Below are positions 22,021 to 35,000 of a stretch of DNA of 64,000 bases, in pieces (the stretch's first letter is position 1; every line of letters starts with the position of its first letter). The DNA comes from Klebsormidium nitens (Eukaryota > Streptophyta > Klebsormidiophyceae > Klebsormidiales > Klebsormidiaceae), in NCBI GenBank assembly GCA_000708835.1, contig DF237160.1, positions 77,264 to 141,263 on the forward strand, given 5' to 3'. A model generated the notes under the pieces. It saw only the letters and a program-made list of their open reading frames with translations. It did not search any database and had not been told where the DNA came from. The position numbers and the translations under genes were made by a program.

Positions 22021-24201
22021 ATGGCCTCTTCAGTTATGTCCCCTGCCGCCAGCCTCAGCGCTGGTGTCAATGCGCGCCTGGCCTCCAGCCGCACCGCTAG
22101 CACTTCTGCCCCGACCACTGCTCTCCTGACACCGTCTTCTTTCTTGGGATCTGCGCGCTTCTCTGCCGCCAAGAGCGGTGTCAGCAGGAGGAGTACGGGA
22201 GTGTGCAGAGCCGAGCAGAGCACGGTGAGGGGCAATGATGAGTTTCGATCGGTGTCCTTCATGGTGCCCTCGTGAAGTTTGCTGCGCGTTCATGGGTTTG
22301 GTCTTATCGGAGCAACTGCCTGTTGGGTCATGCAAATAGTGGGCAACTACAGATGGACTTTGGGACTGAGTCTAGCTAGAACGGTCTGGCTAGAATGGTC
22401 AGCAGATGAGTGAGGTCTGGCTAGAATGTTCAGCAGATGAATGAGGCTTTCATTGAAAACGTTTCTTCTCAAGCTCTTTCAAAGGAACTTATCGGAGTAT
22501 TAGATCCGTCGAAAAAGCTCAAGAAATGCTCAGAATGTTCATCATACAGATTCCACCTGCAGAGTCAAGGCCTGATGATTGTCAGTAGAGTCATGAACAA
22601 ATTGCCTTTCTCACATGAAGATTTGAGTCTCGGTATGCAAGACATTCATCCTTAATAGACCTGGCTCGGAAACGAAATACTTAGAGGTCGTGGTCTCTTC
22701 CACAGCCTGAGAAGGTGCGCGAGCAGATTCTTGAGAAGGTCGACCAGCATGACGCCAAGGAGCGTGAGAGCCCGGGCTTCGCCCCTGCTCCCGGCGTCTT
22801 CCCGCGCCCCGAGAGGTAAACTTCCTTCATAAGCTGCGAAAAATCAGCAAGCGAAAAATCAGCAAGAATATTGATCATGGAGAGAAATCAAGCAAAGACA
22901 TGAGTTGGTTGTCGCAGCCTCTGTGCCATCATTTGTAAGGTGCATCTGCAGATACCCTGATTGTGGATGTATGCTTGAGTCATATTGCGTCAGCCTGACA
23001 AATTTCCCACAAGCAGGTCCTTCTGCAACGATGAGAGATTCTGAAAGATGAACGACGATAATTTTCAATGGTAAAAGCTACCTGGATGCGTTGGGAAGGT
23101 TGAATCTGAAGAAAAGTTTTAAAGCGCACGCGAAGAAAAGGACAAGTTTGGTGGTGCTGAGATAGAGCACATGCACATGTTGCAGGGAGCGCCGCCCTGA
23201 GTTCGGTAACATCGAGTTTGGCAACCTGATGGCGTTCGACGGCCCTGGACCTGAGACGATCAACGGCAGACTGGCCATGCTGGGCATGGTGTACGCATTC
23301 TTCAACGAGCGTTTCACGGGTCTGCCCGTCGGCTCTCAGGTATATATCAATTGACAGCTCGATTGTACTTCTACATTGTATATGTTGTTACGTAGAGATT
23401 GTGATAGATTCTGCCTCTGCTTCTGAGGCAACTTCGCTCGACATAGAAACATCATCCAAGTTATCATACTTTGATGATGAAGTTTTTGTTTCAAGAGATT
23501 TCGTACTCTTGGCATCTTCAGATATTGGTAGAGTTGCCCATCAACTTGTTATACGTCTAACAAACTGCACGCTCGTTGTGGGTTATCTTTCATCGTCGAA
23601 CTTGTTCGTGCTACTACCTTCTCATGAGCTCGTTGTGATAGCTCTCATTTAACGATTGCGTCTTTGTTGTACAGGTTGCATTGGGACCCGGTCTGGCTGG
23701 TTTCATCTTCGTCGCTCAAGTGTTCACGTGGGCATCCCTTGTGCCTCTCGCCTCCGGACTGAGTCCTGACAGCGTCAGGGGTGGGCCGTTCGGCATCTTC
23801 CGCGCCAAGGCTGAGAGGTGGAACGGCAGGTATGGGAAAAGAATACTCTTCTGCCGCTCTTATCACTGTTCGTATTCACAAAGAAATGTTTGTGATGTGG
23901 TGCTTTCCAGAGCACAGGACTGGATGCTACCAAGTACCCCAGCAAGAAAAGCTCCGTGAACCTCACAATCTACACAACTTTGCCGTAAACCATTGTTGCA
24001 CCTAAAAATTTGCACATGAAATTTGGATCACCTTTGACTTCAATCTATCAATCACTCTTTACATCGAAGAATGAGGGATTCACATCAATAACCTACTGTC
24101 GCCTTGTCTTTTGCAGACTGGCCATGTTGGGCTTCACAGCCCTGCTTCTTACGGAGTTGTACACCCAGTCCCCCGTATTCCTTAGCTGGCCGTTCGCATG
24201 A
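22021..24201 (+). CDS. ELIP-like early light-induced chlorophyll-binding protein
   Basis: Five exons: 22021-22224, 22706-22815, 23186-23339, 23675-23829, 24117-24201; 235 aa with phases consistent. The first about 62 residues are rich in Ser/Ala/Thr/Arg without acidic residues, a typical plastid transit peptide, with mature protein probably starting around V-C-R-A-E. Two LHC-superfamily helices carry the chlorophyll-binding E-x-x-N-G-R motif: E-T-I-N-G-R-L-A-M at 128-136 and E-R-W-N-G-R-L-A-M at 203-211. A third hydrophobic stretch lies between them. The three-helix layout with symmetric helices 1 and 3 fits ELIPs, thylakoid photoprotective proteins induced by high light, rather than true LHC antenna proteins. 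It could be an ELIP relative instead. The last intron splits N-G-R within helix 3. Confidence 0.85.
22383..22444. repeat. Two-copy 31-bp tandem repeat in ELIP intron 1
   Basis: Units beginning GGTCTGGCTAGAATG start at 22383 and 22414 and differ at only a few bases. A fragment of the same motif precedes the array. It is intronic, with no exon homology. Confidence 0.85.
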
Positions 24202-26210
24202 ACATTCCGCCAACTGCAGATTGTGAGAACAATTGACAACAATCGACAACATTGTAGAAGTTAGTATGTTATGGGTAGAGAGAAGAGTTAACTTTGGTTA
24301 AGAGTTAAAAGTTGACGGTTCTGCTGTGGAAAACATTTTGATTGTACATACTGAGTACATATTTCCACACCGTGTTTTCATTTGCACTGACAATCATTGT
24401 CAACACTCGACATTTGTTGACAATCCCACACTGTTCCTCGATCTGATGTGAATCTCACACTGTCCCTCAAATGTTGCAAACACGCGTACTGCATTAACGC
24501 TACTTAGATTCTTATGACTACAATTGAACTTTCTCAACATATTGAGATATCTGAAATCTGTTCTTTCTCATATTTTAAAGAATGGTTAAATCAGGGTAAA
24601 ACGTGCATACATATATGACGTTGGACGAAGGGATAGATGTTAATATTACACCTTTAGAAATTAACACCATTATAAACCGACGGTAAACAACCCACAGTAG
24701 CCAGCATACGGCATACACTGCCACATCGTCAACCTTGCCAAAGAAAATACGAGACAAATTTAGAAATTGCAAATGAACGTACACTAGATAGGTAAATATT
24801 GTTTTGTTCATCAATGATAATAGTTGCAATCTACTCTCGACCCTAGACTTTCCCAATACTATAATACTCCATGTCCGTTTGAAAGGAATTTAAAAACAAC
24901 GATGTATCATGATATGTGCACATTATTGTAAATAATTGCAAAAAGTCGCCGGTTTTCAGTGTACAAGGTCAATGTCTGGCAACGCAACCGACTTTACACT
25001 TATCAGGCGTAGATATGCTTTCTTTATATACCGGCGTCGACCAATCTAGTGCACGAGAAAACTCAACATCCAGCTCTTGATCGGAAGACATAACAGTACA
25101 GAAGATAATTGCAACCAAACGTCAGCGTCAACAGCACGTTGTAAACAGGAACGGTTTGTGGAGCGCTTACAAACTTGCTACCTGCTGCTGAAAAAACTTC
25201 AGGCTCGCCAGCTCGCAAGCACAACTGGAACGAAACTCTGTCAAAGCGAGGGCCACGGCTGAAACCAATGACCCAGTTATTGAAATTTGAATGCTGTCTT
25301 ACGGCAGTGGCTGCGCGCGCGCTTACTTGCGCACATAGCTCACCTAGCGTGGATCGGTATCGGGTGTGTACCTTGTGGGGCGCATTCTGACACTCTGGGA
25401 GTCTGGGTACCGGGTTTTGCCAGCTGGCTATTGAAAATGGTACCAGGTACCCAAAGCCGCAGCAGGCGCAGGTATGTACCAAGTGCACCGTACCGGCCCC
25501 CGGGTGACCGTTCGCATCCACCTCCCCCAGAACCATGCCTGGCTAGAAACCGCCACCGAGGCATACCGTACGGGGTACCGTCGAAAGGGATCACGGGGTT
25601 TACGAAACATACGGTACATACCGTAAGCGGACCCATCTCAACAGTTGACAGCTGGCACTGGGCAGACATTCGGGGCGCAAACATTTCAAATCTAGAGTGC
25701 CGTTTGCAATTATGGATTATTCGACGGCGATACATACGAAGTCTACGGAGGGGGCGTCATGACATTGGTTCTGAGTTGCACATCGAAAGAGCTTTGCACG
25801 AGTGGCGGGAAACGGCTTGCTAGAAAGACAGCGCACAGGCAGGGGAGTGCATTCACGCGATTCAACTTTCAAGGCGTGCGGTGAAGCTTCGTTCTTGCTT
25901 GAGCTTTAGAAACATCCTCTACGAATTGCTGCTCAAGGCGCTCCCTGCGAGATCCGAAAGCATTCCCGAAACGCATGCCTGCCGCAGGTGCGTTTCCCTT
26001 GGTCGTTGACAAAGGGTAGTTGTACTTTTCGTAGCCTGTCCTTCCTTCCAGACCCTCCTGGATCTACTCCATTTTCCAAAGGGAGTCAAGGGCTTATAAG
26101 TCCATATGCGTTCTCCATAGCAGGGAACACATAAGCACGCACAACAGCTGATAAGCTGACAGACCCCCAGCATAGATCCGCTCACGCCGGTGGTAAAGCT
26201 GCGGCTCCGC
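24202..26210. other. Intergenic region, AT-rich then GGTACC-rich
   Basis: About 2 kb. The part at 24230-25030 is clearly AT-richer than the rest of the window and contains repeated T-G-A-C-A-A-Y motifs, with no gene. The segment at about 25400-25630 is dense in GTACC/GGTAC words, partly palindromic. A TATA-like TTTATATA occurs near 25023 without an identifiable gene downstream. The end contains the upstream region of the GT61 gene. Confidence 0.5.
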
Positions 26211-27629
26211 ATGCCAGATGGCCGTATGTCTCGCTCTCTGGGCTCCCCAATGGCCCGCTACTCCAAGCGCCCCCGGCGCTCCAACCTGCGCCTCTGTCTG
26301 CTTGCATGCCTTGCGGCATCGCTGGTCATTTACTTCTTCTCTGCATGGCTGGTGGCTTTCCTCCGCTCTCCTCTGAGGAGGACTCCCCCCCCAACGGATT
26401 GCGCGCCAGAGAGGGATGGCTTTTCTGTGGAGCAGGGGGCCGTATGCAATCGGGACTGCGCGGGGGTGTGCTTTCCGCGCGTCAGGGGGCTGTGCATAAG
26501 CAGGGAGCGGGTGACGATATGTGGGGAGCAGCCGCCGATAAGCGACTGGGTCGCGGCTGCCGGGGGCGTGATGCCAAGTGAGATGCTGTTCACACGGGAG
26601 CGGCCCAGGACCAAAGTGCCTGTGGTCAGGGGAGAGTGTCCCCCCATGCAAGGGGAGGGAGCAAGCGCATTGCAAAAGGGGGGCCAGTCTGAGCTGGCGC
26701 AAGGCGAGAGCAACGCACGCTGGATCCGTGGGACGCAGTTCCTGACGGATTTGAAACAGCTGCCGGTAGGGAAGGAGGGCGTGGGGCCAAACCCGCACCA
26801 CGAGGCCGAAAAGGTCATCCCTGCTGTCCTTTTGAACCAGCGGTACGGTCTCGGGAATTCGACGCTGTACTGGTTTGCGGACCCATCCACAATCTCGGCC
26901 TTCACGCTGGGGCTGTTGGAAGCGTTCCCGGGGCTGGGGGTTGAGTACCTCAGGTTCCCAGAGGAGGGTGACCCCCCCATTTGTTTTGAGGATGCGGTCG
27001 TCTTCTCGGGGATCACGAGCGCGCGCTACATGCCGGGGAAGGCGGCGAATGATTGGCTGCGGGACGAGGTTTTGGGCCACTGCGGAATCGAGGCGCGGCG
27101 CGCGAGCCGCCCCGTGCAGGACGTCGTTTTGCTGAGGAGAGAAAACTCGCGGTCAATTGCCAACTACTTGTCGGTCGAGGTGATGCTCGCGCGCTCGCTG
27201 CGTGCGCCGGTGCGCACGATCATCAGCGGGCAGGGCGACTTTTGCCAGCAGGTGCGGCCGGTGGCCGAGGCCGACTTTCTGATCACGCCGCACGGGAGCC
27301 AGAACACGGGGTTCGTTTTCGCGCGGCCCGGCGCGGTGGTGCTCGAGGTGTTTCCGCTGTACTACTACATTGACTTTTTCCGGAACTACATTCACGCGGC
27401 GAGCTTGGAGCACTATGAGATGTGGGGCACGTGGGGGAGCGGGCGGCGCATGCCGTGGCTAATGCGGTTGTACGGGGTGCTGTTAGGGTGGGAGTATTGC
27501 TATGCGGTCACGCCGTGCATGAACTACAGCAAGGGGCAGAGTGTGTATGTGGACCTTGAGCAACTTGAGTGGCTGCTGAAAAGGCTGCCGCGGTCCTACA
27601 AGAACGGGTATAACGTCACCTTGGACTGA
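26211..27629 (+). CDS. GT61-family (DUF563) type II membrane glycosyltransferase
   Basis: Single-exon gene, 472 aa from the ATG at 26211. A second ATG follows at 26226. The short basic N-terminus is followed by a hydrophobic segment at about 27-51 (L-R-L-C-L-L-A-C-L-A-A-S-L-V-I), the expected signal anchor of a Golgi type II enzyme. A Pro/Cys-rich stem follows. The catalytic region shows N-S-T-L-Y-W-F-A-D, then the GT61 block R-R-E-N-S-R-S-I-A-N, then A-D-F-L-I-T-P-H-G-S-Q-N-T-G and P-G-A-V-V-L-E-V-F-P. In plants GT61 enzymes transfer xylose or arabinose in cell-wall xylan and N-glycans; the substrate here cannot be told from the sequence. The usual G-A-G after the histidine is G-S-Q here. 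Length is typical for the family. Confidence 0.82.
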   Translation: MPDGRMSRSLGSPMARYSKRPRRSNLRLCLLACLAASLVIYFFSAWLVAFLRSPLRRTPPPTDCAPERDGFSVEQGAVCNRDCAGVCFPRVRGLCISRERVTICGEQPPISDWVAAAGGVMPSEMLFTRERPRTKVPVVRGECPPMQGEGASALQKGGQSELAQGESNARWIRGTQFLTDLKQLPVGKEGVGPNPHHEAEKVIPAVLLNQRYGLGNSTLYWFADPSTISAFTLGLLEAFPGLGVEYLRFPEEGDPPICFEDAVVFSGITSARYMPGKAANDWLRDEVLGHCGIEARRASRPVQDVVLLRRENSRSIANYLSVEVMLARSLRAPVRTIISGQGDFCQQVRPVAEADFLITPHGSQNTGFVFARPGAVVLEVFPLYYYIDFFRNYIHAASLEHYEMWGTWGSGRRMPWLMRLYGVLLGWEYCYAVTPCMNYSKGQSVYVDLEQLEWLLKRLPRSYKNGYNVTLD

Positions 27630-29072
27630 TCGCAGATTTTGGTCGGACCCAAATGAACACGCATTTTTGGCTTTAGCTAGCGAGAGTGTTGTCGGGTTTC
27701 ATTGTCTTATCGTCTCTCCACTCTGCAAATAAAACCATCAATCTGCCTGCCTGATGTGTCGGCATAAGAGGCCTATTTCAATGGGCCGTGAGAAGGAAGA
27801 ATGTGGGTTCCATTGCATCTTGATGCAAGCAGTTCTTCGTCGAGCTTCTCAGATCTTCAAAGTGTTGGCATGTGCAAGCAGGCATGAAAATCTGACCGTG
27901 CCCGCGGCCCAAAACACGCTGATGAAGCACGACTCCGCCTTAGAAACATAGGCCCATTCGTGCATCTGCAATCACCTCAACCTGGCCGCTGGGCATGTAT
28001 GAACCTCAATCTTCAATCTCCGGCCGGCTACATGCACCTCAACAAATCGATTAGTCACGGTGCTGCAATGCCAGGTGCATGCAGTGCAAAAGGTAAAACA
28101 TATTTGCTTCAGTGAATCAGTGGTAATGTACGTATGAGTCTGCACGGGCCCGAGGCGCACTGCACGCAGCTCGCCAATCTGTTGCATGCCGCGCGGCTTG
28201 AGTTTGCCGTACGTAACTCATACAGGATAGTAGACATGTATCTCAGGCCAGCGCGCTGGCAGTTATCATGAGCCCAGCTAGGGCTGTCATGACATACTCG
28301 TCGCAGGCTGACTTGCATGACTTAATTCCCGATCATACCGGACCGTCATTGGTAATTAGTAAGGCCTGGGCGACCGGGTATGCAGCGCTATGCAGCCCAC
28401 GCATTTGCAAAGACCATGTTCAAGCTGCATGCATATGATACAACTTTAGCCGATCAACAATTAGCTAGACGCGGTCACGGATAGCTAGAAGGCATCATGG
28501 CCGCGCAAGGCATGATATATAAAGGCTGCCGCCGCGTATAGGATGTGCAAAACCGCGGGTGGGCGGCCGTTTGTCAACATGCTGCAATCCACAAGCAGCC
28601 TTTCCTCATACTGGCAGAATCAAGTTGGCGTATCATACCGTATGCGGACTTGAATTTGTGCCAGGATTGAAACTGAAATCGGTGTAGACAATGCTTCACC
28701 GATCAAGCCTGATATTTCCCTAGGCATTGCTATGTAGAGTAGACCTGCACATATCATACACGTGCACAACCTGCCGTTGGCTCCAGCGCGCTCCAGCTCC
28801 CACAAGTGCACGAGCACCTACCTACAGCCTCCCAGAGAAGTAGAATCCTAGAGGTACTTTGCATGTCGGAAGTTTATAGCCAGGTCGCGGGCAAGCATCC
28901 GCAACTCCAGGGGCCCGTCATTGCCCTCTTGTTATCTAAAAAATGTAGGCAACGCAGCAGCATCTGCCGACCTTAACATACCCCTAACTGAATATTGGGT
29001 CTTCGCAAGGACTTGATGAGCCCGCACTAGTTTTCCTGAACGCAATCCGCTGATCAAAGACCACTGGTTGTC
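27630..29072. other. Intergenic region between convergent GT61 and MAP70 genes
   Basis: About 1.4 kb between two 3' ends. It has many TGCATG/GCATGC-type palindromic words and a TATA-like ATATATAAAG at about 28515 not followed by a recognised gene. No open frame has similarity to a known family. Confidence 0.5.
27728..27733 (+). terminator. AATAAA polyadenylation signal candidate for the GT61 gene
   Basis: A canonical AATAAA lies 98 bp after the GT61 stop codon in a locally T-rich stretch. It is the only clear hexamer close downstream; no transcript evidence is available. Confidence 0.5.
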
Positions 29073-32000
29073 TCACGTTCCCCCTTGTTGGAGCCCGTGA
29101 AGCTTGGACTTTAACCTGAACACGTCCTTCTTGAGCAACTCCTCCCTCTCCTGCAGGAAAGCAGCACGTCCATGTAAAGGACAATACGAAAGTGCGAAGA
29201 CTCCGACGTCAAGATGGAACCTCAGAGCACGTATGCACCTTAACGAGAAATCTGAATACCCCAGCAAGAGATTTGGAGAATGTTCGTAAAGCGCAAGGAT
29301 CACAAGTAGAAGTGCGAACAGGGGCAGGAAAGGCTGATGGTTACGGCCGCAAAGTACCACACTTGCACGTTGGCGAGATTACTTGCATGTGTTGCTGTTC
29401 CCTATATTCAGCGAAGAAAAATCAACCCGAGATGAGAAGTGGACAACAAGCTTTCAAGGCAGCCGGGGATGCAGCTATTCGCACCTTGGCCTCCTTCTCC
29501 TTGCTGCTTATATCTGCCTTCAAGGCAGCGACCTCCTTCTCGAGCGCTGCTAGCTCCCGCTTTGTCTTCTTGCTCTCCACTTCGGCTGCGTGACTAAGGG
29601 TTTCACACCGCTTTGTCAGCATCTGCGGAACAGCAGCAAGATGTTTCTGACTTCGCAGACAGACGAGAAAAAAGTGATAGTCGAATGCTCCTTCAGCAAA
29701 GCGTATGCAGTTCCAAGAAGCTGCAGCGTCCGAAAGGGACAAAAGTGAACGCGTCTACTCAGGGTAGGGCATTCTCGGTGATCAATGGGCTGTCGGGCAG
29801 TCAGGTTGTAAGGCGGATAGAAGCAGACACAACGAAGGAGACGCAGTCAATCACAAGCAGCAGTTGATCATATGGAGCGAGCCTTAGGAGAAGCTGGAAG
29901 GCGAAAATGTGCCAGAGAATCTGAGCGAGTCAGGGATCTGCCAAATGCCGTCCTGTTATAGACGCATCAGAACAGGCTTCAGCCAATCTGACTGAGAAAA
30001 CTACAGGGGAGTCCGGCCCCAGACACAAGAGCGCATACAAGGATTTGGAAATCCGTTTGAGCCCACCTCCTTCGTGAAATACATACACAATCTCGTAGAG
30101 GTCAAAGACGATAGTGCCCCTGACAATGCAGCTGCGGCGTTGCGCACCTTGGAGAGTCATTGACTTTCACACAGAGTGAACACCTACCAACAACCGTGCC
30201 CCCGAAACGATAGCCGCGGCCCCGCTCTGTTGAGCCCAACCATCTCAGTCATCAAAAACCTCACGACTTCTTTTCCGCTTCCGGGGTGTCCTCATCCGAC
30301 GAACGTGATGGGTTCCTACTTGATTCAATTCTACTTGATTCGTATTCACTCAATCCGCGATTGACAAGATCCGCGCACCTCGATAGCGTCCTCCTTGTCG
30401 AGCAGCACCTGCTCCTGGTCCGCCTTGGCCTTGCGCAGCTGCACCACCTCCTTCTGCAGCATGTCGTAAAACACGCCCGCCACCATTTCCTGCTCGCCGT
30501 CCGCCGACTCCGACAACGCGGCGCCGTCCTCGGACGGTGCAGCCTCCGCGGCCGGGGCGCCGTTCTCGGTAACGCTGGTGCGGGGGGAACTAGGGGCGGT
30601 GGAATGCGTGCTGGCGGTGAGGCCGGACGGGCCCGCGGAGAGGCGGCGGATGAGGGCCCGCCCTTGGGGACTGACCTGTGGGTTTCGGGTTTGGGTCGGG
30701 TTAGGTCTAAGGTGCCGAGTCGACCGAACTGGGTGAGCGCTCAATTCCGGTCATCGAACCAACGGGACCGCTTCAATCAATCACGTGGTAAACAAGTACA
30801 GACCTGGTACAGGGTTTTAGCTGGAGCTATGGTTTACAAAAGCTGTACGCAGACCGGAGATGCGAAGCTGGCGAGCCTGGCAATTTTCGGTCGACACGGA
30901 CCCTAAACGTTGAGTTGCATCCAACCAACGGGCGCAGAGAGATTCTCGTGTACGTTTCTGTTCAGTCCTATCACCATCACTACCTAAGCGTCGGCTTATT
31001 TCAAAGTAAAGAACGCTGAACGAAGGGTTGACATGCTTCACACCCCTACCGTTGTGGAGCATCTGTACCAAACAATCGAATCACCACACCTACTCCACTC
31101 GGTTCCTGGGCAGTAATCCAATCTCGACGGGAGGCCATTCATAGAAGAGTCGATAAGTATGGCTGACCTTGAGGCCGTCTTCGATGACCCGCAGCCGCTG
31201 TTGGATGCGGTCCTTCTTCTGGGCCTCGCTGCGGGTGGCCTTGAGCGCTTGCTCGAGCTTGTCCTGCACGCGGGGGACTCGGCAAATCAGCAGTTTGCGG
31301 ACACACTGGAGTATTCTAAAGTATACGCTGACATGTATACGCTGACATGATGAGAAAAAGTCCGTTTTGGTTGACTGACAGTTGCAGGCGATTATGAGCG
31401 CTTGCTCGAGCTTGTCCTGCACGAAAGGAGGGGAGCACGGGTCGGCGGCTCATCGGTAAAATGGAGACGTTTGGAGAACGCAAATGATCACGTGATGAGG
31501 AGTCTGTGTCAGCTTTGAATGACTGACAGTTGCAGGAAGATCTAGAGCGCTCTAGCCTCTCATGCCCGCTGCTGGGGTCTCTGAGATCAGCAGTTATGTG
31601 AAGAAGCTGAAGGAACGCACGTCCTGTCGTATCGGCTTTCTTTGATTGAGTATTGCTGGGGCGAGGTAGAATTTGCCGCAGGATTCGCGGAGTCCGTGAA
31701 TCAGGACGTCAGGAGAACTTCGCTAGACTGCGGAAGAAGCACTTGGGGTCCTTCCACAGTCTTCCATGCAGGATGAAATTGTTGTTGTTGTTGAAAGAGC
31801 TTCCGCTTGTCTAAAAGCGACTGGCTATCGGCTCCTGATCAAACGAACATCGGTATAGCTCGGATTAGGGAGAAACAATCCTTACCAAACCGGATCATAT
31901 AACCGATTACCACAACGAATTCTGACTACGTTAGTCTGATGCAACCCAGACACCTTACCTGCATTTGTTTCATCTCCCCTTGCAGATACTTCCGCTCCTC

Positions 32001-35000
32001 CACCCACTGCTTAACAGGGATGACTTTGTCACTGTCCTCCTTCCATTCCGAGGCCGCAGCTACCGCCACCCGGTTCACGCTCACTCTGCTTCGGGCCAGC
32101 TCCAACTCTAACAGCTGGTAGTCCTTCTGCACAGCGCACAACCAAAGACTGATGGTCAGCAAAAGTGCTTCAAGGCCTTTCTCGAATTCCTTCGAAAAAG
32201 GAATACTGCTGATCCGCAAAACATCAGAAGACGCTTTCAAGGCCTTTCTTGACTCCCTTTGAAACCAGATTGCAAGCAGATACTGATGATGACTAATGGA
32301 CGAAAAACTGCTCAACGCCTTTATTGAATAGCGTACCATTCCAACACCACATACTGACGCTCAAAAGACTAAGAAATGATTCAAGACCGTTTTCCGAACC
32401 CGTTCAGATCCCCAATTGGTTCCCTCCGAATCCGGAAAATCACCCGAAGATTGTTGACTGGAAAGATAGCGAGATGGAGAAAGGGAAGCGTTCGCAGGAC
32501 GGCTATATTTTCAAAACTTTGCCCGAACCACACCCCAAACCAGAACCCCTTGGAGACTGTCGGCGCTTTCAAGTACCTACACTGCATGGATAATAATGCT
32601 CGGGGGTTGAGCTCACCTGAAGCTTGGCAAAGGAGTTCCTCGCTTCCAGCAGCAAGTTCGTCGTTTCGCCTGCCTTTGTGAGCGATTCTTTCAAGGCCAC
32701 AATCTGGTCTGTCAGCTTTGCAATGTCGGCGCTTTTGTCTCGGGTCTGCTTCGTGAGCAAAGTCACTTCCTCCTGCAAGACGGCCGGCACATCAGCTGAA
32801 GCGAAGCGGAACAGAACAACAAAGAAAAAGTGTCATCATGTGACAATTTGTCACCTAACTACGTAGTCAGAACTTTGCCAGAAACTGCAGACAGGGAAAT
32901 CGAGAATGTGACTAATGTGTTGCAGATTTCAGCCCCTGGCTGCCAGAAGTCACTAATGAACATAAGCTCTGAACGTGTCCGAAATTCCTAGTCTTGGTCC
33001 TGCAACATCTGGACTAGCCAACATTCGAGGAACACTCAGTATCAATTTCGCAGTCTCCCCGAGCTGTGCTGATTCGTATTCAACAGTTGCTTACTGCCTG
33101 TCGGCACACAAGTCGCAGCCTGGATGGTTCATTGAGGATACATGAAGTCAACCTGAGAAAACTGCCTGCTAGCCCGATCTATGCTTGGGGAAAGTCACAT
33201 TCAAGAAGTACCGACTTACCTCCTTAGTTCCCAGCTCTTTGCTCAGAGCCTGATTCTCATTCCGCAGCGTCTCCACATTGGCGCACTCTTCCTTCATATC
33301 ATTCACTTTCTTGTCGGCATCCACGAGGGCCGTCTCCTTGACCTTCAGCATCCGTTCTGTCGCCTTCGCATTCTCCAGCAGCTTGTCGATCTACATCAAG
33401 GTTCCACCAAGGTTTAGGAAAGCAGCACAAGGTTGGCTACCAACTTTGGCACAATCGGGCGTGACTTGAGACGGTGGTAAACCTGCAGCCGCAATGATAA
33501 GGGGGAACTCAGAACAGAGCTCCTTGGTAAGAAGCCTCAGATGCCAAAAAGTACTGCAATCAGGGACTTCGCCCTATCTTGTGAGGACAAGGTAGTTTGC
33601 CTCCTTACTTCTTTGTTTTTTAGCTTGATCTCTGCTTCAAGCGGCGCAATGATCTGTTCTAGTTGCGGCAGTGTGGGGTCCTTCTGTGAGGCGTATATTC
33701 GTCTGAGCGTCAACTCGGCTGCGTTCTTGCTGGAGACGGCTGCAGTCTTCTCGTCAAAGGTCTTCTTCAGCTCCAAGGCCTGAATCACCAACGACACATA
33801 ATTACAAGCGTCAGCAGAAAGTCGCGGATTAACATCCTGCAAAGCAGATGTCTTCAAACTTCATCAGAAACAATAATTGTAGAGATCTGGGCTGCATTTC
33901 CAGAAGCAGCCAGGCTCAAGTGCAGACTTACCATGGTGCAAAAGTAAAGCTGACTAAGAGCTGAAGTTAGCTCAATGCTTCAATAAGCCATTCCATCATT
34001 CTGCTAGTCTGTCAAACCCGACCTCGATTTTGCACTTACCTTCCCCTCAAGCTGCTTTTCCAATTGCATCACCCTCTCCTTCAATTGCTCATTCTCTTCG
34101 ATGAACTGCACACAGTTGGGAACAGCGTCCAGAATGGAATCGTAGATGCAATCAATCATGGTGCATTTGCCCAGCGGCTCCCAGAAGGTGAATCCATACA
34201 AGACCTTTCAAGCGAAGAAGGAACACAGACCCCACGAGCACTGCAAGACTCTCTCACAAGTAGTCTAGCTAGCGGAAGCCAGCTCTGAATCTTTTCCATT
34301 GCACCCACCTTGGCTGCAGCCTTGTCCTTTGCAATGTGTGATAGCTTCAAGCCCCTTATCTCCTCCGCATTCTTCGCCAACTCAACATCCCTGCCTGCAA
34401 ATAACAAAGGGTAAAATGAGGTGCACTTCCATTTCAATTACCACTTCCCTTTCCAGCGCAGGCAAACACTTTCTCAGACTCGCCAGGCCTTTGCTAGAAG
34501 GGGCAGACAAGGGCTTTCAGCCTCTTTTTGAAGCACATTGACCAATTTACCCTCCTTAAAAGTGCATAGCACAACCAGCAAATCAAAACCATCAACAGAC
34601 AAAACCAAAGATGTTATTGGGGGAACAGCCATCGATTTTCAAGAAAACAACAACAGAGCTGCCAATAACATGCTCGTTTTGCACACAAATTCCAAGCACC
34701 GGAAAGCCAAGACTTAGAAAGTCAATTTCTTACTTCCAATTTCGTTTTCCAGTCTGGCAAGCTCTTGTCCCAGGGGATCTTTCAGAGATACAGATGTTCG
34801 GGGTGTTCCGGGAGTCTTTGGAGTTGCACTCCCAGGTGTCCTTGGGATGCTCGGGCTTTTGGCTGGCCCATTCGCAGCCTTGGCATCCCCATTCGTCTTG
34901 ACTGGTGTTGTTAACCCTGAGGATGACCTCCTTGTGAGCATACTGGGGACGTTGAACTCCTTTGTGTAGTTTGTTTTTCCACTCAGATCCTTAGGTTCCC

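Noticed and set aside
26094-27080. Long minus-strand frame opposite the GT61 gene
   Set aside because: Antisense shadow of a GC-rich coding exon; the plus-strand frame has clear GT61 motifs.
28515-28523. TATA-like ATATATAAAG
   Set aside because: No gene with a recognisable product starts downstream on that strand before the MAP70 3' end, so no promoter was called.
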